Shown in pieces: positions 1 through 10,500 of a stretch of DNA of 64,000 nucleotides; position 1 is the stretch's first letter, and every line of letters begins with the position of its first letter. The stretch is from Callipepla californica brunnescens (taxonomy: Eukaryota; Chordata; Aves; Galliformes; Odontophoridae): assembly GCA_023055505.1 (NCBI GenBank), contig JALIRH010000003.1:35776842-35840841 (forward strand). The letters are read 5' to 3'. The notes under the pieces are model-generated. The model saw only the letters and a list, made by a program, of their open reading frames with translations, was not told the DNA's origin and ran no database searches. The translations under genes and the position numbers were made by a program.

Positions 1-584
1 ACAACTTCCAAAACAGAGCATAAAAGCTATGAGTAGCTGTTCAAGAAAATTCACCACCCTGGGTGTCACTTAGCTCTGACAATTGCTAAATGTATGTGTT
101 AATTCTTGTTAATTTATTGATGTAGGTGTTTGTCAGAATTTATTTAACATTATTATGAAGATAAGCAAAGTCTTGCCCTAACATCAGGCAATCAGTTTCT
201 GTTCCAATATTACTTGTTGAATTAAAAAAAAATAATAATCCTTCCCTCTCAGCTTAAAGTCATATTAACTCACTTTCAGAGTTCCTTGAATCTCAAAATA
301 ATCTGAACAACACCTTAGAACTGAAAGTGGTTCCTAGCTTTGTGGACCATGAATGTTTTAGCAAGAAATTCTTCTTATCATGTGGCCAGTATTTCCTGAT
401 TTCCTTTCCTTCACGGTTGTCTCTTGTGATAACATAAATAGAACTGAGGTCAAGGGTTACTTTATTCTATATACTGGTGATTCAATTAGTAGCAAAATAC
501 AAGTACCACATAAAGGAAGGGAAGGTGCTGAATGCCCCTGGAAAATTCTGCTTCACTAGCAAGAGATTTCTTTGCTCAACCTAC
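1..584 (-). other. SMYD3: SMYD3 intron, 5' part (continues off the left edge)
   Basis: This is the beginning, in gene direction, of the intron that follows the exon at 585-695. It opens with a GT donor read on the minus strand (positions 584-583). The next SMYD3 exon is not present, so the intron runs past position 1. The sequence is AT-rich and unique-looking. I see no repeat, RNA gene or coding segment in it. Confidence 0.75.
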
Positions 585-695
585 CTTTTCTTGATCCTGG
601 CAGAGACAACAGTCACATTCAAAGCAATACTGGCGCTTCAGCTGCTTCTGTCGTTCACTGGTGGGCATCAGTGATTCAACATAGCTGATGGTGAG
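585..695 (-). CDS. SMYD3: SMYD3 exon: end of SET domain with catalytic Tyr, and post-SET zinc cysteines
   Basis: Internal exon of a SMYD3 lysine methyltransferase: 111 bp, 37 codons, phase 0 at both ends. On the minus strand it begins after a good acceptor (TTCACACAG) and ends at AAAAG|GTAGG. The translation starts LTISYVESLMPTSERQKQLK and continues through QYCFECDCCLCQDQEK. It aligns without gaps to human SMYD3 residues 235-271. The Tyr of ISY matches catalytic Tyr239 and the Tyr of QYC matches Tyr257, both at the active site. The cysteines of ECDC and LC match Cys261, Cys263 and Cys266, which with Cys208 of the previous exon bind the post-SET zinc. Differences from human include Ser for Cys238 and an extra Cys for Phe264. 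SMYD3 uses S-adenosylmethionine to methylate lysines on proteins such as MAP3K2 and histone H4 (family knowledge). The assignment is firm; human equivalences are from memory. Confidence 0.93.
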
Positions 696-2094
696 CTGTG
701 TGAAGCAGATAAAGAAACAGAGTTGGTCTGTTTTACAGCAATTTTATGTGTAGCTAAGGTAACGTTTTTGGATACATTTTTCCTGCATAATGTGAAATCT
801 TAGGAGATATCACAGAAAAAAAAAAAAAAAGGCAACTTTTACAAATGTAAATTCAATGGACGAACACTTTTTCACATTTCCAGATTAATAATGTTTGAAA
901 TTTTTAATCCAGAAAAAAAATAATAATTATTTTGGATTTTCATCCAAACTTGGAGAAAAGAAAACACAAAAGAAGAAAAGAATGGAACTTCAGCAGCTGA
1001 AATGTCTGCGCATGAAATCTCCTTTTCTGTCCAGCTCTAAAGTTGACGTGGAGTATTTAACTCCTCTGGTATACAACTTTGAATGTTATCCCAGTCTTCA
1101 GTCCCTCAGTGATGTTTCTCTCATGACTAAGATGAAAAAGTACTGCAGTCAAGTTGTTGAAACTATTGACAAGAACATTTATTAAAATAGTAAATAAAAG
1201 AAAATGCTTAAATTTGTGCTATTTTCAACTCATGATCCATAGCAAATTCCTGCAAATTACAGAGAACACTTGTCTGTTCACTTTGATGTCTGCCAGAAGG
1301 AATTTTTCAAGGCACCATTTGTAGAGTTCTTCAAATCTTTAAAGTGCTGTGTGGGCACAAATTAATGATAAAGAAAAGAATATAAAGAAATAACAGTCCA
1401 GCTCAGACCGGCATTCAAAAATAAATGCTACAGAGTGATTACACTCTACACCTAACCCAACACGCTTTGAAACACTCCAGAGAGGTCAGAGCTGAAAAAT
1501 CAGGTCACATTATTCCATCCTGAGCCTACGCACTTCAACTAATTGGGAGAATTTTCACATGGTTCTCAGTTAAACCATGAGAGTCCACTCAAAGTAATCA
1601 CAGGAAAACCTGACCAATTTCTACTAATAACTATGAAATCCATTGTTAGAACCTGCATTTTGCAAATTAGCGAGTACTCTAATTAAACAAGTAATTAACA
1701 AACAACTAAAATTATGCCTGCATTTCTTTTTCATTTATTATTACAACGTACTCTGATTACTTACTGAAGGAGGACTGTGTTAAAACAAGATTACTGAGAT
1801 AGTAAAGGCAAGCACTAAAAATGACCATAAGCAGAAAGCTTGTGCAAAAAAATATATGGCATCCCAATTGAAGATCAATACTATAGTTTATTAAAGTGAT
1901 AAATTAAGTTCCACACATTAAGTCAGAAAGTTTGAGAATTTTGATAGATTTTGCCTTCTAAATAATGTTCTGCCACATCTTGTTTGCGTCTCAGCTGAGA
2001 GAGTTGTTTCACTGCAGCAGGTGAAAAACAGAACAGTCTGTACTAATCCTTAACATAGAAAAAGTCGGCTTCCTCCTGAGCTTTCTGTGGGGAA

Positions 2095-2310
2095 TGGATG
2101 GAAATCACTTTGCCTATTTCTTTTCCACTCTTTTCTGCCAAGTTTGATCTCTTCTGCTCCACTCTCTCCAATCTCTCTCTCTTTTCATTCTCTTCTCTCT
2201 GTCCCTGGACACAAGTATTGTTTTCCAGTCTTACTCTTCTGCCTCAAGTCATCCAGACAGTCCCATATGTATCCTTCTCCTTTCCCTACACGCATCTTAC
2301 GTATTTTCCC
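2095..2310 (+). other. Pyrimidine-rich tract (purine-rich in the SMYD3 transcript)
   Basis: About 215 bp dominated by C and T on the plus strand, with runs such as CTCTCTCTCTTTT, so the SMYD3 pre-mRNA would be GA-rich here. It is not a clean microsatellite. Such strand asymmetry can come from an eroded simple repeat. No function can be read from the sequence. Confidence 0.4.
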
Positions 2311-2709
2311 TATATTTAATCTCTAACTGCTACTATGCCAAATTTACAGTCCTTGTTTCCCTACTCTGATTTCTCAAGCAACTTTAGAGACCCCTCTAAA
2401 GACTATATGTCTTCATCTCTTCTCCTAGCAGGTCCATCCCTGTATCCCCTATGGTGTGGTGAGAAAGACTTGCCTCTTTTCTACAAAGCAGTTTCCAGTC
2501 AAGCTGTAGGCCTAACCTCATCCTTCAGCCATTCTAAGACCAGCTGTCCTCTCCCAGCACAAGCCCCGGATCTTCACAGTTTCTTGCAGTTCACAATTGG
2601 TTTCTCTCAAAACTGTTCTCCACAATGGCTCATTCTCTGCCTCTTATCGCTTTGTATAAACATTACTGGTTCTGATCCATGTCCTGCCAGGCTTTGGGTT
2701 GAGTGACAT

Positions 2710-2714
<5 letters not shown>

Positions 2715-2742
<28 letters not shown>
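2715..2742 (+). repeat. Poly(A) tract, A28
   Basis: Uninterrupted run of 28 A on the plus strand. No retroposon body is recognisable immediately 5' of it, so it may be a simple homopolymer or the tail of an element too old to see. Confidence 0.9.
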
Positions 2743-5700
2743 TGCATTTTATCAAGTCCAGCCACAGTGTGAGATCAGGAATATTCTGGGGAAAAAAAAT
2801 AAAAAATCATGGGAGACTAGTGTATTTTTTATTTCAGGGAATGGTTTAAACACTTTCATCACTGCTGAAACCAATCATTAGGCAGAGTTCAGTTCTAAAA
2901 TTGTGTAGCAAATCCACAGCTAGCATCAGAAATACTCCAACTTCAAGGTTTCATCATTTGTCCCTTTCTGGTTTTGGAATTTTTGTTTTTCGTGGGTTTT
3001 TTTTTTTTTTTGCACATGTGCTGCAGAAAGCTGGAAAGCAGGAACAAGACTGAAAACAGTAATTTCTTTTCTCAAAGGCTACTGAAGAGAAGTGTATATG
3101 AAGTGGATACGAACATCACTTAACAACCTGCTCTGAATAAAAACATCTGACTAAGCAGAGGGAGAAGGACAAAAGGCTTCATCACATTGATATCTTCTTT
3201 TAACATTTTAATGATTTAGTGTTTCTCTTGCCATTAGAAGCCCAATTCCAAATTCCCACACCCACTGTAAATGAAAAGAATGTTTGTAGCTGGCAGACTG
3301 AGTGGGAAAATGTTAGAATATTTAGAAACATGATCAACCTAATGGTGACAAAGTCTATACTAATCATTTAACTGTTTAAACATAAGAAGTTCTGTATTCA
3401 GTCTCATTCCTACACTTGCTTTAATTTTGGATCCCTTCATTAGATGCAAGCCTCGTTTAACTTGTATGTATTTATGAAATACACCCATTTATCAAAGGCT
3501 GCCTTAGCGGTATTTGCATGTGGCATGTGTGGCATTAATTAAAACATTATTTCAGTTAACCAAAGCTTGTCCCTTTATTGCAATGATTATGAAGAATGCA
3601 GTAAATCTTTTTCCCCAAGCCAAAGAATATACATTAAATAGCATTTAGGATGGCAGGGAACTATTTAACAGCCTTAAGACTTATTGACTCTCAAGACCTT
3701 CTCCTTGGAAATGCAACACTGTATAAGCCCTACTTCTTGCTCTGACAGAGAAAATCTACTATGTGGATGGTGGATAGTTTCTCATGTTCCTCATGTGCCA
3801 TATGACGTGGACAAGATTTTCCATAACTCCCATCCTTCAGTGGACTTAATTTATGTTTCTGGGGTTTTTGTTTTTTGTATGTTTGTTTTTTGGTGGTGGT
3901 GGTGTTGCTTTTTTATAAGCTACAGAATTTTTAGACAGAGGAATCCATAAGAATTTAAGCTTAATTACAATTAATGCAAATAGCAAGGAAAAACAGTTAT
4001 CTTGGTTTTGCGACAATGAGTCTCGGGGTCTTAAGGTTGTGTAGAAACATCTGTTCCTGACAGTCACACAGGTCATGAGCAAACCATGATTTTTCTGTTT
4101 TGGCATTTGTGATCAACATGACTTCAAACCCAGGGAAAATTTTGCTTGCAAAAAATCTAGTATGACAAATGTACACATGCATAATTCTTTACTTCATAGA
4201 GCTATAAAAAATATAAATATTATACATCTTATATATCTTGGTAGAAAATCCATCAAGGGGATATTTACTGCTGGTCACAGGAAGTTAAAAAATTTATTTA
4301 GTATGCATTTAAAAATTAAGAAGACTGTCTGTCATGTGGCTTTAGCAGAAATACCTAAATTTGTTCTAACTGAACTCTGAAGTAGACATGAAACCATGCA
4401 CACACTTTGGAGCAAAACTCAACATCATCTAATACATCCTGTCTCTCAAATAGGACTAACTGATTTGAGCTACACACCAAACTAACTGCAGGTATGCAAC
4501 TTCTGACTGGAGAATAGGCAAAATGTCTGTAAAATAGCAAGTAGACACAATAATTTACAAAAAAATTGATAAAAAATACTGGTGGAAGCCAATGGGAGCA
4601 CAGCAAGTTTTTGCTTAAAACAGTAACTTTCTGTCTTCAGAAAGCATGCAATTTCCTAGAACCGCATTATAAAATCCAAACAATATACCTGACAATAAAT
4701 CTGAAATTTAGTTTTGCAAAGCAAAACGTAAGGAACAGAAAATCCTCCATCTTGCCAGGTCACTATTTATTACAATCCCTGCAGCACATTTTGCTTTCTT
4801 AAAGCTTCAGCTCTGGAAACCAAGTAATTATACATGAATCATGTATTTCAATTCCTATAAAAACTAACAGTTGCAACTCATGATTTCCTAGTGCTTCAGG
4901 ACTTTGTATCAAAATAGGACTGAAGTGGCTACAGTTTCTGCATGTGAATTTAGAAGTGGTTGGTTTTCCAAATACACAACACCATTGGATTTAGCACCTT
5001 TATTCTATGGGGATTCAAGTCAAAATTTTCTTCTGCCTTAACAGCCCTAATTTCCTACTGCCTATTTTTTGGTCCTGAATATATTTTAAATTCCACACAA
5101 AAGTTCAGTTAAAACCCACTAAATGCTACACGTCTTCCTGTGAAAAACATCCAGGGCCAACATTAGTCCAGGCAAGATTAAAAGTAAATGGGAATAAATT
5201 CCATCATGAAATAACTTTTTTTTCAGGTTCTTATAGCCTTGCATATATTTTATCAGTGGTGATCAGCAAAATTATTGTGTATAGCATGAACCCTCTGAAG
5301 TATGACTGAGGCATAAACGTGTCCCAGAGTAAGCCTACATCACACTGCAGCAGCTAGAGTCGGTGAAATAGCATGTATCCTATTGGTGTATAATCAAATT
5401 GAGGTTTCCTATGTCTTCCTCTTTATAATTGTGAGATGACCACAACATCTAGGTGCCTCAAGTCACTGTCTCTTCTTTCTCTGTGATTACAGGCGGTCAA
5501 CAACTGATAAATCTAGTAAATTGTTGTAGTTGTTAGATTTTATAGAAAACACTAAAACACAAAAATATTGACTTCCCACTGTCATAGCAAATACTTCATA
5601 TTCCAGTGTTTGATGCTTTCCTTTCAAGTGCCCAGAAGCCCTATCAAGTTTGCCCTCTATGATTAGTACAACCCAGGTGCTCTTCTAATCTCATGCTGAC

Positions 5701-5887
5701 TTTCTAGTAAACTTCTTATTTCTAATGAATCTTAGTGTTTATTTGCTTTATACTAATTATTATGGGATCTCATTCTGTCTAAATCTTTATGATTGACCAG
5801 CATCAGGCAAGATTTTGACTGCTCATTATTAAGATCACTTGTTGACTTGACACAATGTCAATTGTGCCAACTCAGAGCTTTTGATAC

Positions 5888-5931
5888 CATATAATGTAAT
5901 ATAGACAATATAATGTAATAGACAATATAGT
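5888..5931 (+). repeat. Imperfect AT-rich tandem duplication, unit about 18-20 bp
   Basis: The string ATAATGTAATA(TA)GACAAT occurs twice in succession, the second copy two bases shorter. It directly abuts the 5' edge of the CR1 fragment that starts near 5935. Confidence 0.6.
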
Positions 5932-5934
5932 CTT

Positions 5935-6428
5935 ATGGGTCCCAACAAGGTGCATTCTGGAGTTCTGATGGAATTGGCTGATGTAATTGCCAAGCCACTC
6001 TCAATGATATTTGAAAAGTCATGGCAGTTAGGTGAAGCCCCTGGTGACTGGAAAAAAGGCAATGTCAGGCAGATTTTGAAGAATAGTAAAAAGGATGACC
6101 CAGGGAACTACCAACATGTCAGCTGCCTCATCTCAGTGCTAGGGAAGATCATGGAGCAGATCCTCCTGGAATCTATGCTAAGGAATATGCAACATAGAGA
6201 GGTGATATGGGATAACCAGGGTGGCTCCACCAAGGGCAGGTTCTGTCTGATCAATCTAGTAGCCTTCTATGATGGTGTAACTGGGTCAGTGGACAAGGGA
6301 AGAACCACTGAAATAATCTGGACTTCGGTAAGGCCTTTGACACAGTCCTCTATAACATCCTTCACTCCAAATTGGAAATATATGAAATCGATGGGTAGAC
6401 TGTTTGATAAATAAGAAAATGGTTGTGA
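5935..6428 (+). mobile_element. CR1 LINE fragment, part of the ORF2 reverse-transcriptase domain (inactive)
   Basis: Internal fragment of a CR1 non-LTR retrotransposon, antisense to SMYD3. The plus-strand frame from 5935 reads through blocks typical of the CR1 reverse transcriptase: ELADVIAKPLSMIFEKSW, then GDWKKGNV, then DPGNYQHVSCL and GKIMEQILLE, then NQGGSTKGRF. Near position 6320 the frame shifts. The next block, LDFGKAFDTV, with the first catalytic Asp of the polymerase site, lies in another frame, consistent with loss of about four bases relative to the family. A stop follows soon after, and homology fades by about 6428, before the YADD-type motif. The 5' part, endonuclease and 3' end are all missing, so this is a dead relic. 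Family comparison is from memory. Confidence 0.9.
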
Positions 6429-6449
6429 GATAAGTAACAGTAATAAAAC

Positions 6450-6492
6450 ATAATAATATAATGTAAGATTGTTAACAGCATTATATTATTAT
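6450..6492. repeat. Perfect 14-bp AT-rich inverted repeat
   Basis: The left arm ATAATAATATAATG (6450-6463) is the exact reverse complement of the right arm (6479-6492), with a 15-base spacer. It sits about 20 bp beyond the CR1 relic. It could form a cruciform or RNA hairpin but has no GC clamp or U-run to suggest a terminator, and no function is evident. Confidence 0.8.
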
Positions 6493-8030
6493 ATACACAC
6501 ACTATATTATGTGTCCCTTAAGACAAGTTTTCCTTTAAGAACCAAAACTAGGAGCTATTATTGCAACAAAGAAAACAGAACCAGAGCTCCCCAGAAATTT
6601 CTAACCTTCTGAGGCAAAGTTTCTTAGGAAATATGACATCCATTAGATGCAATCATTTTAAAATCTGTATTCATACAACTGTCCAAGTCACTGCTAAGAA
6701 GTTAGTTCAAACTGTTCCACTTCATCATTTATATTTACTTCCCGATTGCATTACAAATGTCTTATAATTTGCATTATATCTAACTCACCACTGATTTTGA
6801 CCTGAAGATTTCCATGGGTTACAGACCCCTAACACAAAGTCTAAAATTTGAGTCACAGTAACACAGCTGGAAAAATAGACTCATATTCAGAAAAATAAGA
6901 ATTTAGAGCAATACTAATTAACACACATACACCCTGGGAAGACACCATAGTCTGCTTGTATTTTTAAATAGATAACCCATCTTTGTGAACCTAGAAGCCA
7001 AGATAAACGAATAGTGTGTTTATGTTTATATAACAACCTGAACAAGAATGCCAGACAATAATGGGTACACTTACTGGCACCACAAAAGTATATGGCATTC
7101 TAAAAGATTTCTCTCATCAGAAAAAGCAAACAAGCAAAAGCTTTAGTGTTGGTTCACCACTATACTCTGCCTAAACATATATTTTACTATTAACATAATT
7201 TAACTGTAGAGAAAGGATACATTAAAAAAAAATTATAATGAGGAAGAGATACTGCTCCCAAATTAGAATATGTAAGCCCTCAATCTTCCTAGACACTGAA
7301 GCACAGATGTGAACTGTAAACCATATTAACATAAGGTCATGATTCTGAAATAACCAAGAGCTAGAACTGCATAGGTTGTCGTTACATACCAAGTTACTTA
7401 CATATTTCATTTTGAAGGCCTTACTAAGCAAATTCAGCACTGCATTGCTTTCAAAGACATTTATATCTAAATACTTACCTAACAACAAATGAATTGTTTT
7501 CAAAATAAATACAAATGCTGTCTTAAAAACAAAGCTGAGAATACTTTAGACAGAATCTGAAATCTCTTGCAAAGAATATTTTGAAGTGAAACAGACAAGA
7601 AAGCAAACCTAAACAAACCTGGCATTTCTACTTCCACTGCCAATTAAAGGTTTACTACTGTAGCATAGCTGCAGCCTGAAAAACGCTTATTGTTGCAATG
7701 ACTAGGAGAACACTGCATTCCACCCAGAAATATTCTGTTTCCATCAGGGTAAAGACATTCAAACACAAACAAAATGAAGTGCCTAGAGGAGGAAAGGAGG
7801 AACAAGAATTTATCAAAACTGCTAGTGATTTATGGGAAGTAATGATTATGGGGCCCAGGCAGTGTGAAGAGATGATTCTATTAATCATTTTCTCCCTGAT
7901 AGCTACGTGCTAAAAATTGGCATCAATATATCATCAAAATATTAAGCTGGTGGCCCTGCAGTCTGGAATTTATTTAGGGAGATGTCATTGTTGCAGGTGT
8001 CTTTGATGGAAGGGAGGACAAGTTAATTAC

Positions 8031-8133
8031 CTCTTCGTCAATCTGGATCTCTCGGATGGAGCGAAGTAAAAGCTGGTATCCTTCAAAAACGATCACACAG
8101 TTTGGGTCACAGCTGTGATTCAGCAAAGACATG
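8031..8133 (-). CDS. SMYD3: SMYD3 exon: SET-domain core with the NHSC motif
   Basis: Internal exon, 103 bp. On the minus strand the acceptor is CCACCTCTCACAG and the donor is GAG|GTAATT. Its first base completes the Ser codon begun by the upstream exon (AG + C), then 34 codons follow, ending in phase 0. The peptide begins MSLLNHSCDPNCVIVFEGYQ and continues LLLRSIREIQIDEE, matching human SMYD3 residues 201-234 without gaps. The NHSC motif carries the Asn and His (human 205 and 206) that contact S-adenosylmethionine, and the Cys (208) that joins the post-SET zinc site. The final motif reads DEE, where human SMYD3 and most SET proteins have GEE; the codon is GAC, one base from a Gly codon. The gene assignment is secure; the meaning of the substitution is unknown. 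Confidence 0.95.
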
Positions 8134-8562
8134 CTGTGAGAGGTGGTAGAGGGAGAGAAAGAAAAAAAACAACTTTAGTGCACTGTTGTTACTGTGAACG
8201 TAATTTAGAAGGAGCTAACTATATAACAACTTAAATATCAAGCAACTAAGTTACCAATAAATAAAATTCTTGTTAAATGAGCTGCTCTTGGTTAAGGTAG
8301 TAAAATTACCATTTAGCAATATATATATATTCAAATAGAAGCCATGGCTGAATCTGCCATCCTTAAAATCTGCATGAGAGGAAGAGGATGGAAAGGCATT
8401 TGCCTAGGATTTGGGAATTACAGATTCAAGTTCACAATTTTCCCAGCCAAGAGTGATTTGAAACAGCAAAATTAGAACTGTTCTGAATTGAATTGGGAGT
8501 CTTTTGCATCCTTTGACAGGACATCACCACAAAACAGCTACTTCCTTGCCGGTCAAGTGTTT

Positions 8563-8596
<34 letters not shown>

Positions 8597-9474
8597 TGGA
8601 ATGAAAACTTAACTAATAATAATGCTCCAAAATACTGTTCCATGTTTCCCAAAGTATGTGAAAAGATTTATTTCCATTCAACTCTGAAATCAGATGTCTC
8701 TCCTGTGCTTTTCATAACATCAATTTCCCAGTCCTCACAGCCGACATTCCCTTTTCTTTATCACAAAGCAGGCCAAAAGATAGTGTCCTTAGTCAAATCT
8801 TGCACGTATGATATTAGTAGGAAATAAAACAACAGCAACAGCCCCCTTTAGATTGTGACAACACAATTCAACCCAACGTTCACACAAACAAATAAGTTAG
8901 TAAGATAGAATGTTCAATTATACACGTTCAACATTAGTAGTTACAGTAACAAGTTCTATGAAGGCAAAACCTTACCTGGTACATCCTTCTTAACTAATAC
9001 AAATAAGAACTCAAATATCCATCTCTCAAGGGGTTTACCTTTTTACCTTACTTTCTTAATTATGGTAATTTACTAATCAGTACATTCAGTCTATTTCTTT
9101 TAAATGCCAGTTTAGAAGGCTCCTGGCTGCAAAATATTTATCCTTCAAAGCAATACAGAACTTATTTCCTTTCAGTTTTTTAGGAAGCTTAAGTCACACA
9201 TTTCTGATGTTACCATTTATTCTAAGAAATGACTACAATCCGCATAAAAATTAAAGTTCACCCTATTTAGACTGTTCTAACTCTGTAATCAGAACTTCTA
9301 GGAATGCTTTCAATTTGACTATTGCTTTTTATTTTCTTCTAATTTATTTGCATTTACCAGTTTCTTGTTTGAACATGTTACCTGCTACTTTGATGGCGCC
9401 TTACAGCTACCTAGGAAAAGAGGAAAAAAACCTAACATAGATTCTGCCTATGAATGAAACAGTGTCCACAGTAC
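8134..9474 (-). other. SMYD3: SMYD3 intron, 1,341 bp
   Basis: Short intron between the exons at 9475-9542 and 8031-8133, with GT (GTACTG) and AG ends visible on the minus strand. It contains a (TTTTG)n simple repeat at 8560-8594 and otherwise unremarkable AT-rich sequence. No coding segment or RNA gene is seen. Confidence 0.85.
8560..8594 (+). repeat. (TTTTG)n simple repeat with T-runs at both ends
   Basis: About five TTTTG units flanked by longer T-runs. In the SMYD3 transcript it reads as CAAAA repeats. It is a likely length-variable marker. Confidence 0.85.
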
Positions 9475-9542
9475 CTGGGATACAGGCCAACACCAACATC
9501 CTGCATCTCTCCATTACTGATGGTGAAACAGTTACAGGTCAC
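9475..9542 (-). CDS. SMYD3: SMYD3 exon: start of the C-terminal half of the SET domain
   Basis: Internal exon of 68 bp: 22 codons plus the first two bases of a Ser codon finished in the next exon. On the minus strand it follows the acceptor TTGTTTTTACAG and ends TATCCCAG|GTACTG. The peptide reads VTCNCFTISNGEMQ then DVGVGLYP, matching human SMYD3 178-199. The Phe matches Phe183 of the substrate-lysine channel, and GVGLYP is the usual lead-in to the NHSC motif. Human Cys186 (FTIC) is Ser here (FTIS). The exon begins in phase 0, as expected after the human FEAFAK segment, but the exon that should precede it is not in the window. The open frame continues into intron on both sides by chance; the splice signals and the protein match define the true ends. 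Confidence 0.93.
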
Positions 9543-10405
9543 CTGTAAAAACAAGGGAAAAAATCCAGGATTACCAGACTCATTTGGAAACCCCACACTC
9601 AAGTGAAAGAACTTGCAAAATAAAATGAAGGGCAACTGGTAATTGGATGAGAAGCATTTAAGTCCAACACTGGTGCTCTTTCATTTAGGAGCAATCACAT
9701 CTGGGACACACTCCCCTGTAAAATTGCAGTCAATCAAAAGAAGAAATAATAGCATCCTGCAAAAATGTGGGGTTAAACATATGCAGAGGCCCTTACTTTC
9801 CTGTCCAGAGGGAAAATATACCCTACACAGAGACTGAGAAGCTCAGCCTAGAGACAACAGAGCAGATGACAGTGATGGCAGATGAAAGGAAGTGGCTGCT
9901 TCCATGCCAATACTCTACTGATGCCAGGCTGTCAGAGACATTTTAATGAGTGCTACTGGAGCCCAACAAATATAGCCAGGTTAGTATTGAAGCAGACAGC
10001 AGCCTTGACGGTTGGCAATATGATACAGGCAGAAATACATACAAGACAGTTCAATTGCCCATCTTTGGCTTTATAGATATTTGTTTTGCATATATAAGAT
10101 CACAAAAATAGTTTCTAAACTATAATTAAAGAGAAATATGAACTCTCATCTTAAATATTCAGCTAGATATTGCTTTCTTCCCTCTCACTCATACAAAATT
10201 AAAGTAGCCTTAAAAAAGAATGGAAAAGAATGAAAGTTCTGTGCAAGGAGATACAGTCAAATATCAAAATATCAAACTGAGAAGTTATGGTGTTCATCTC
10301 TAAGGCAGATCAGCAATTTGTAAACAACTAGCCACTATCACTTTCATGGGTCTAAACAAGAAATAGAATGCAACTCCTAGTGGACCTTTAAAATACCAGA
10401 TTTCC

Positions 10406-10500
10406 ATTTATTTATTTATTTATTGGGGGGGGTGGGGGGAGGGCGATACAGAAGGTTATTTATTCATTATTTATTTGTTTGTTTATATTTTTGATTATTT
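10406..10500 (+). repeat. TTTA repeats flanking a G-rich run (possible G-quadruplex)
   Basis: About five TTTA units (10406-10424) lead into G8-T-G6-A-G3 (10425-10443). After a 13-base spacer, a second degenerate TTTA/TTTG region runs to about 10500. The G-run has enough G triplets for an intramolecular quadruplex on the plus strand, which is the template strand for SMYD3. Confidence 0.75.

Larger units (their letters stand above)
696..8030 (-). other. SMYD3: SMYD3 intron, 7,335 bp
   Basis: Intron between the NHSC exon (8031-8133) and the post-SET exon (585-695), both of whose splice sites are visible. It holds a decayed CR1 fragment (5935-6428), an A28 tract (2715-2742), a pyrimidine-rich stretch on the plus strand (about 2095-2310), a short T-run near 3000 and a 14-bp inverted repeat (6450-6492). 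The part near 1660-1760 is rich in TAATTA-type motifs. The longest non-repeat open frames (about 96 codons at 895-1185, 123 at 2335-2706) resemble no family I know and fit chance. Confidence 0.8.

Noticed and set aside
477..674. Plus-strand open frame over the 585-695 exon
   Set aside because: It is the antisense shadow of the SMYD3 exon, whose minus-strand translation and splice sites are clear.
895..1185. Plus-strand 96-codon frame
   Set aside because: Lysine-rich start from an A-rich stretch, no family resemblance, and inside a SMYD3 intron on the opposite strand.
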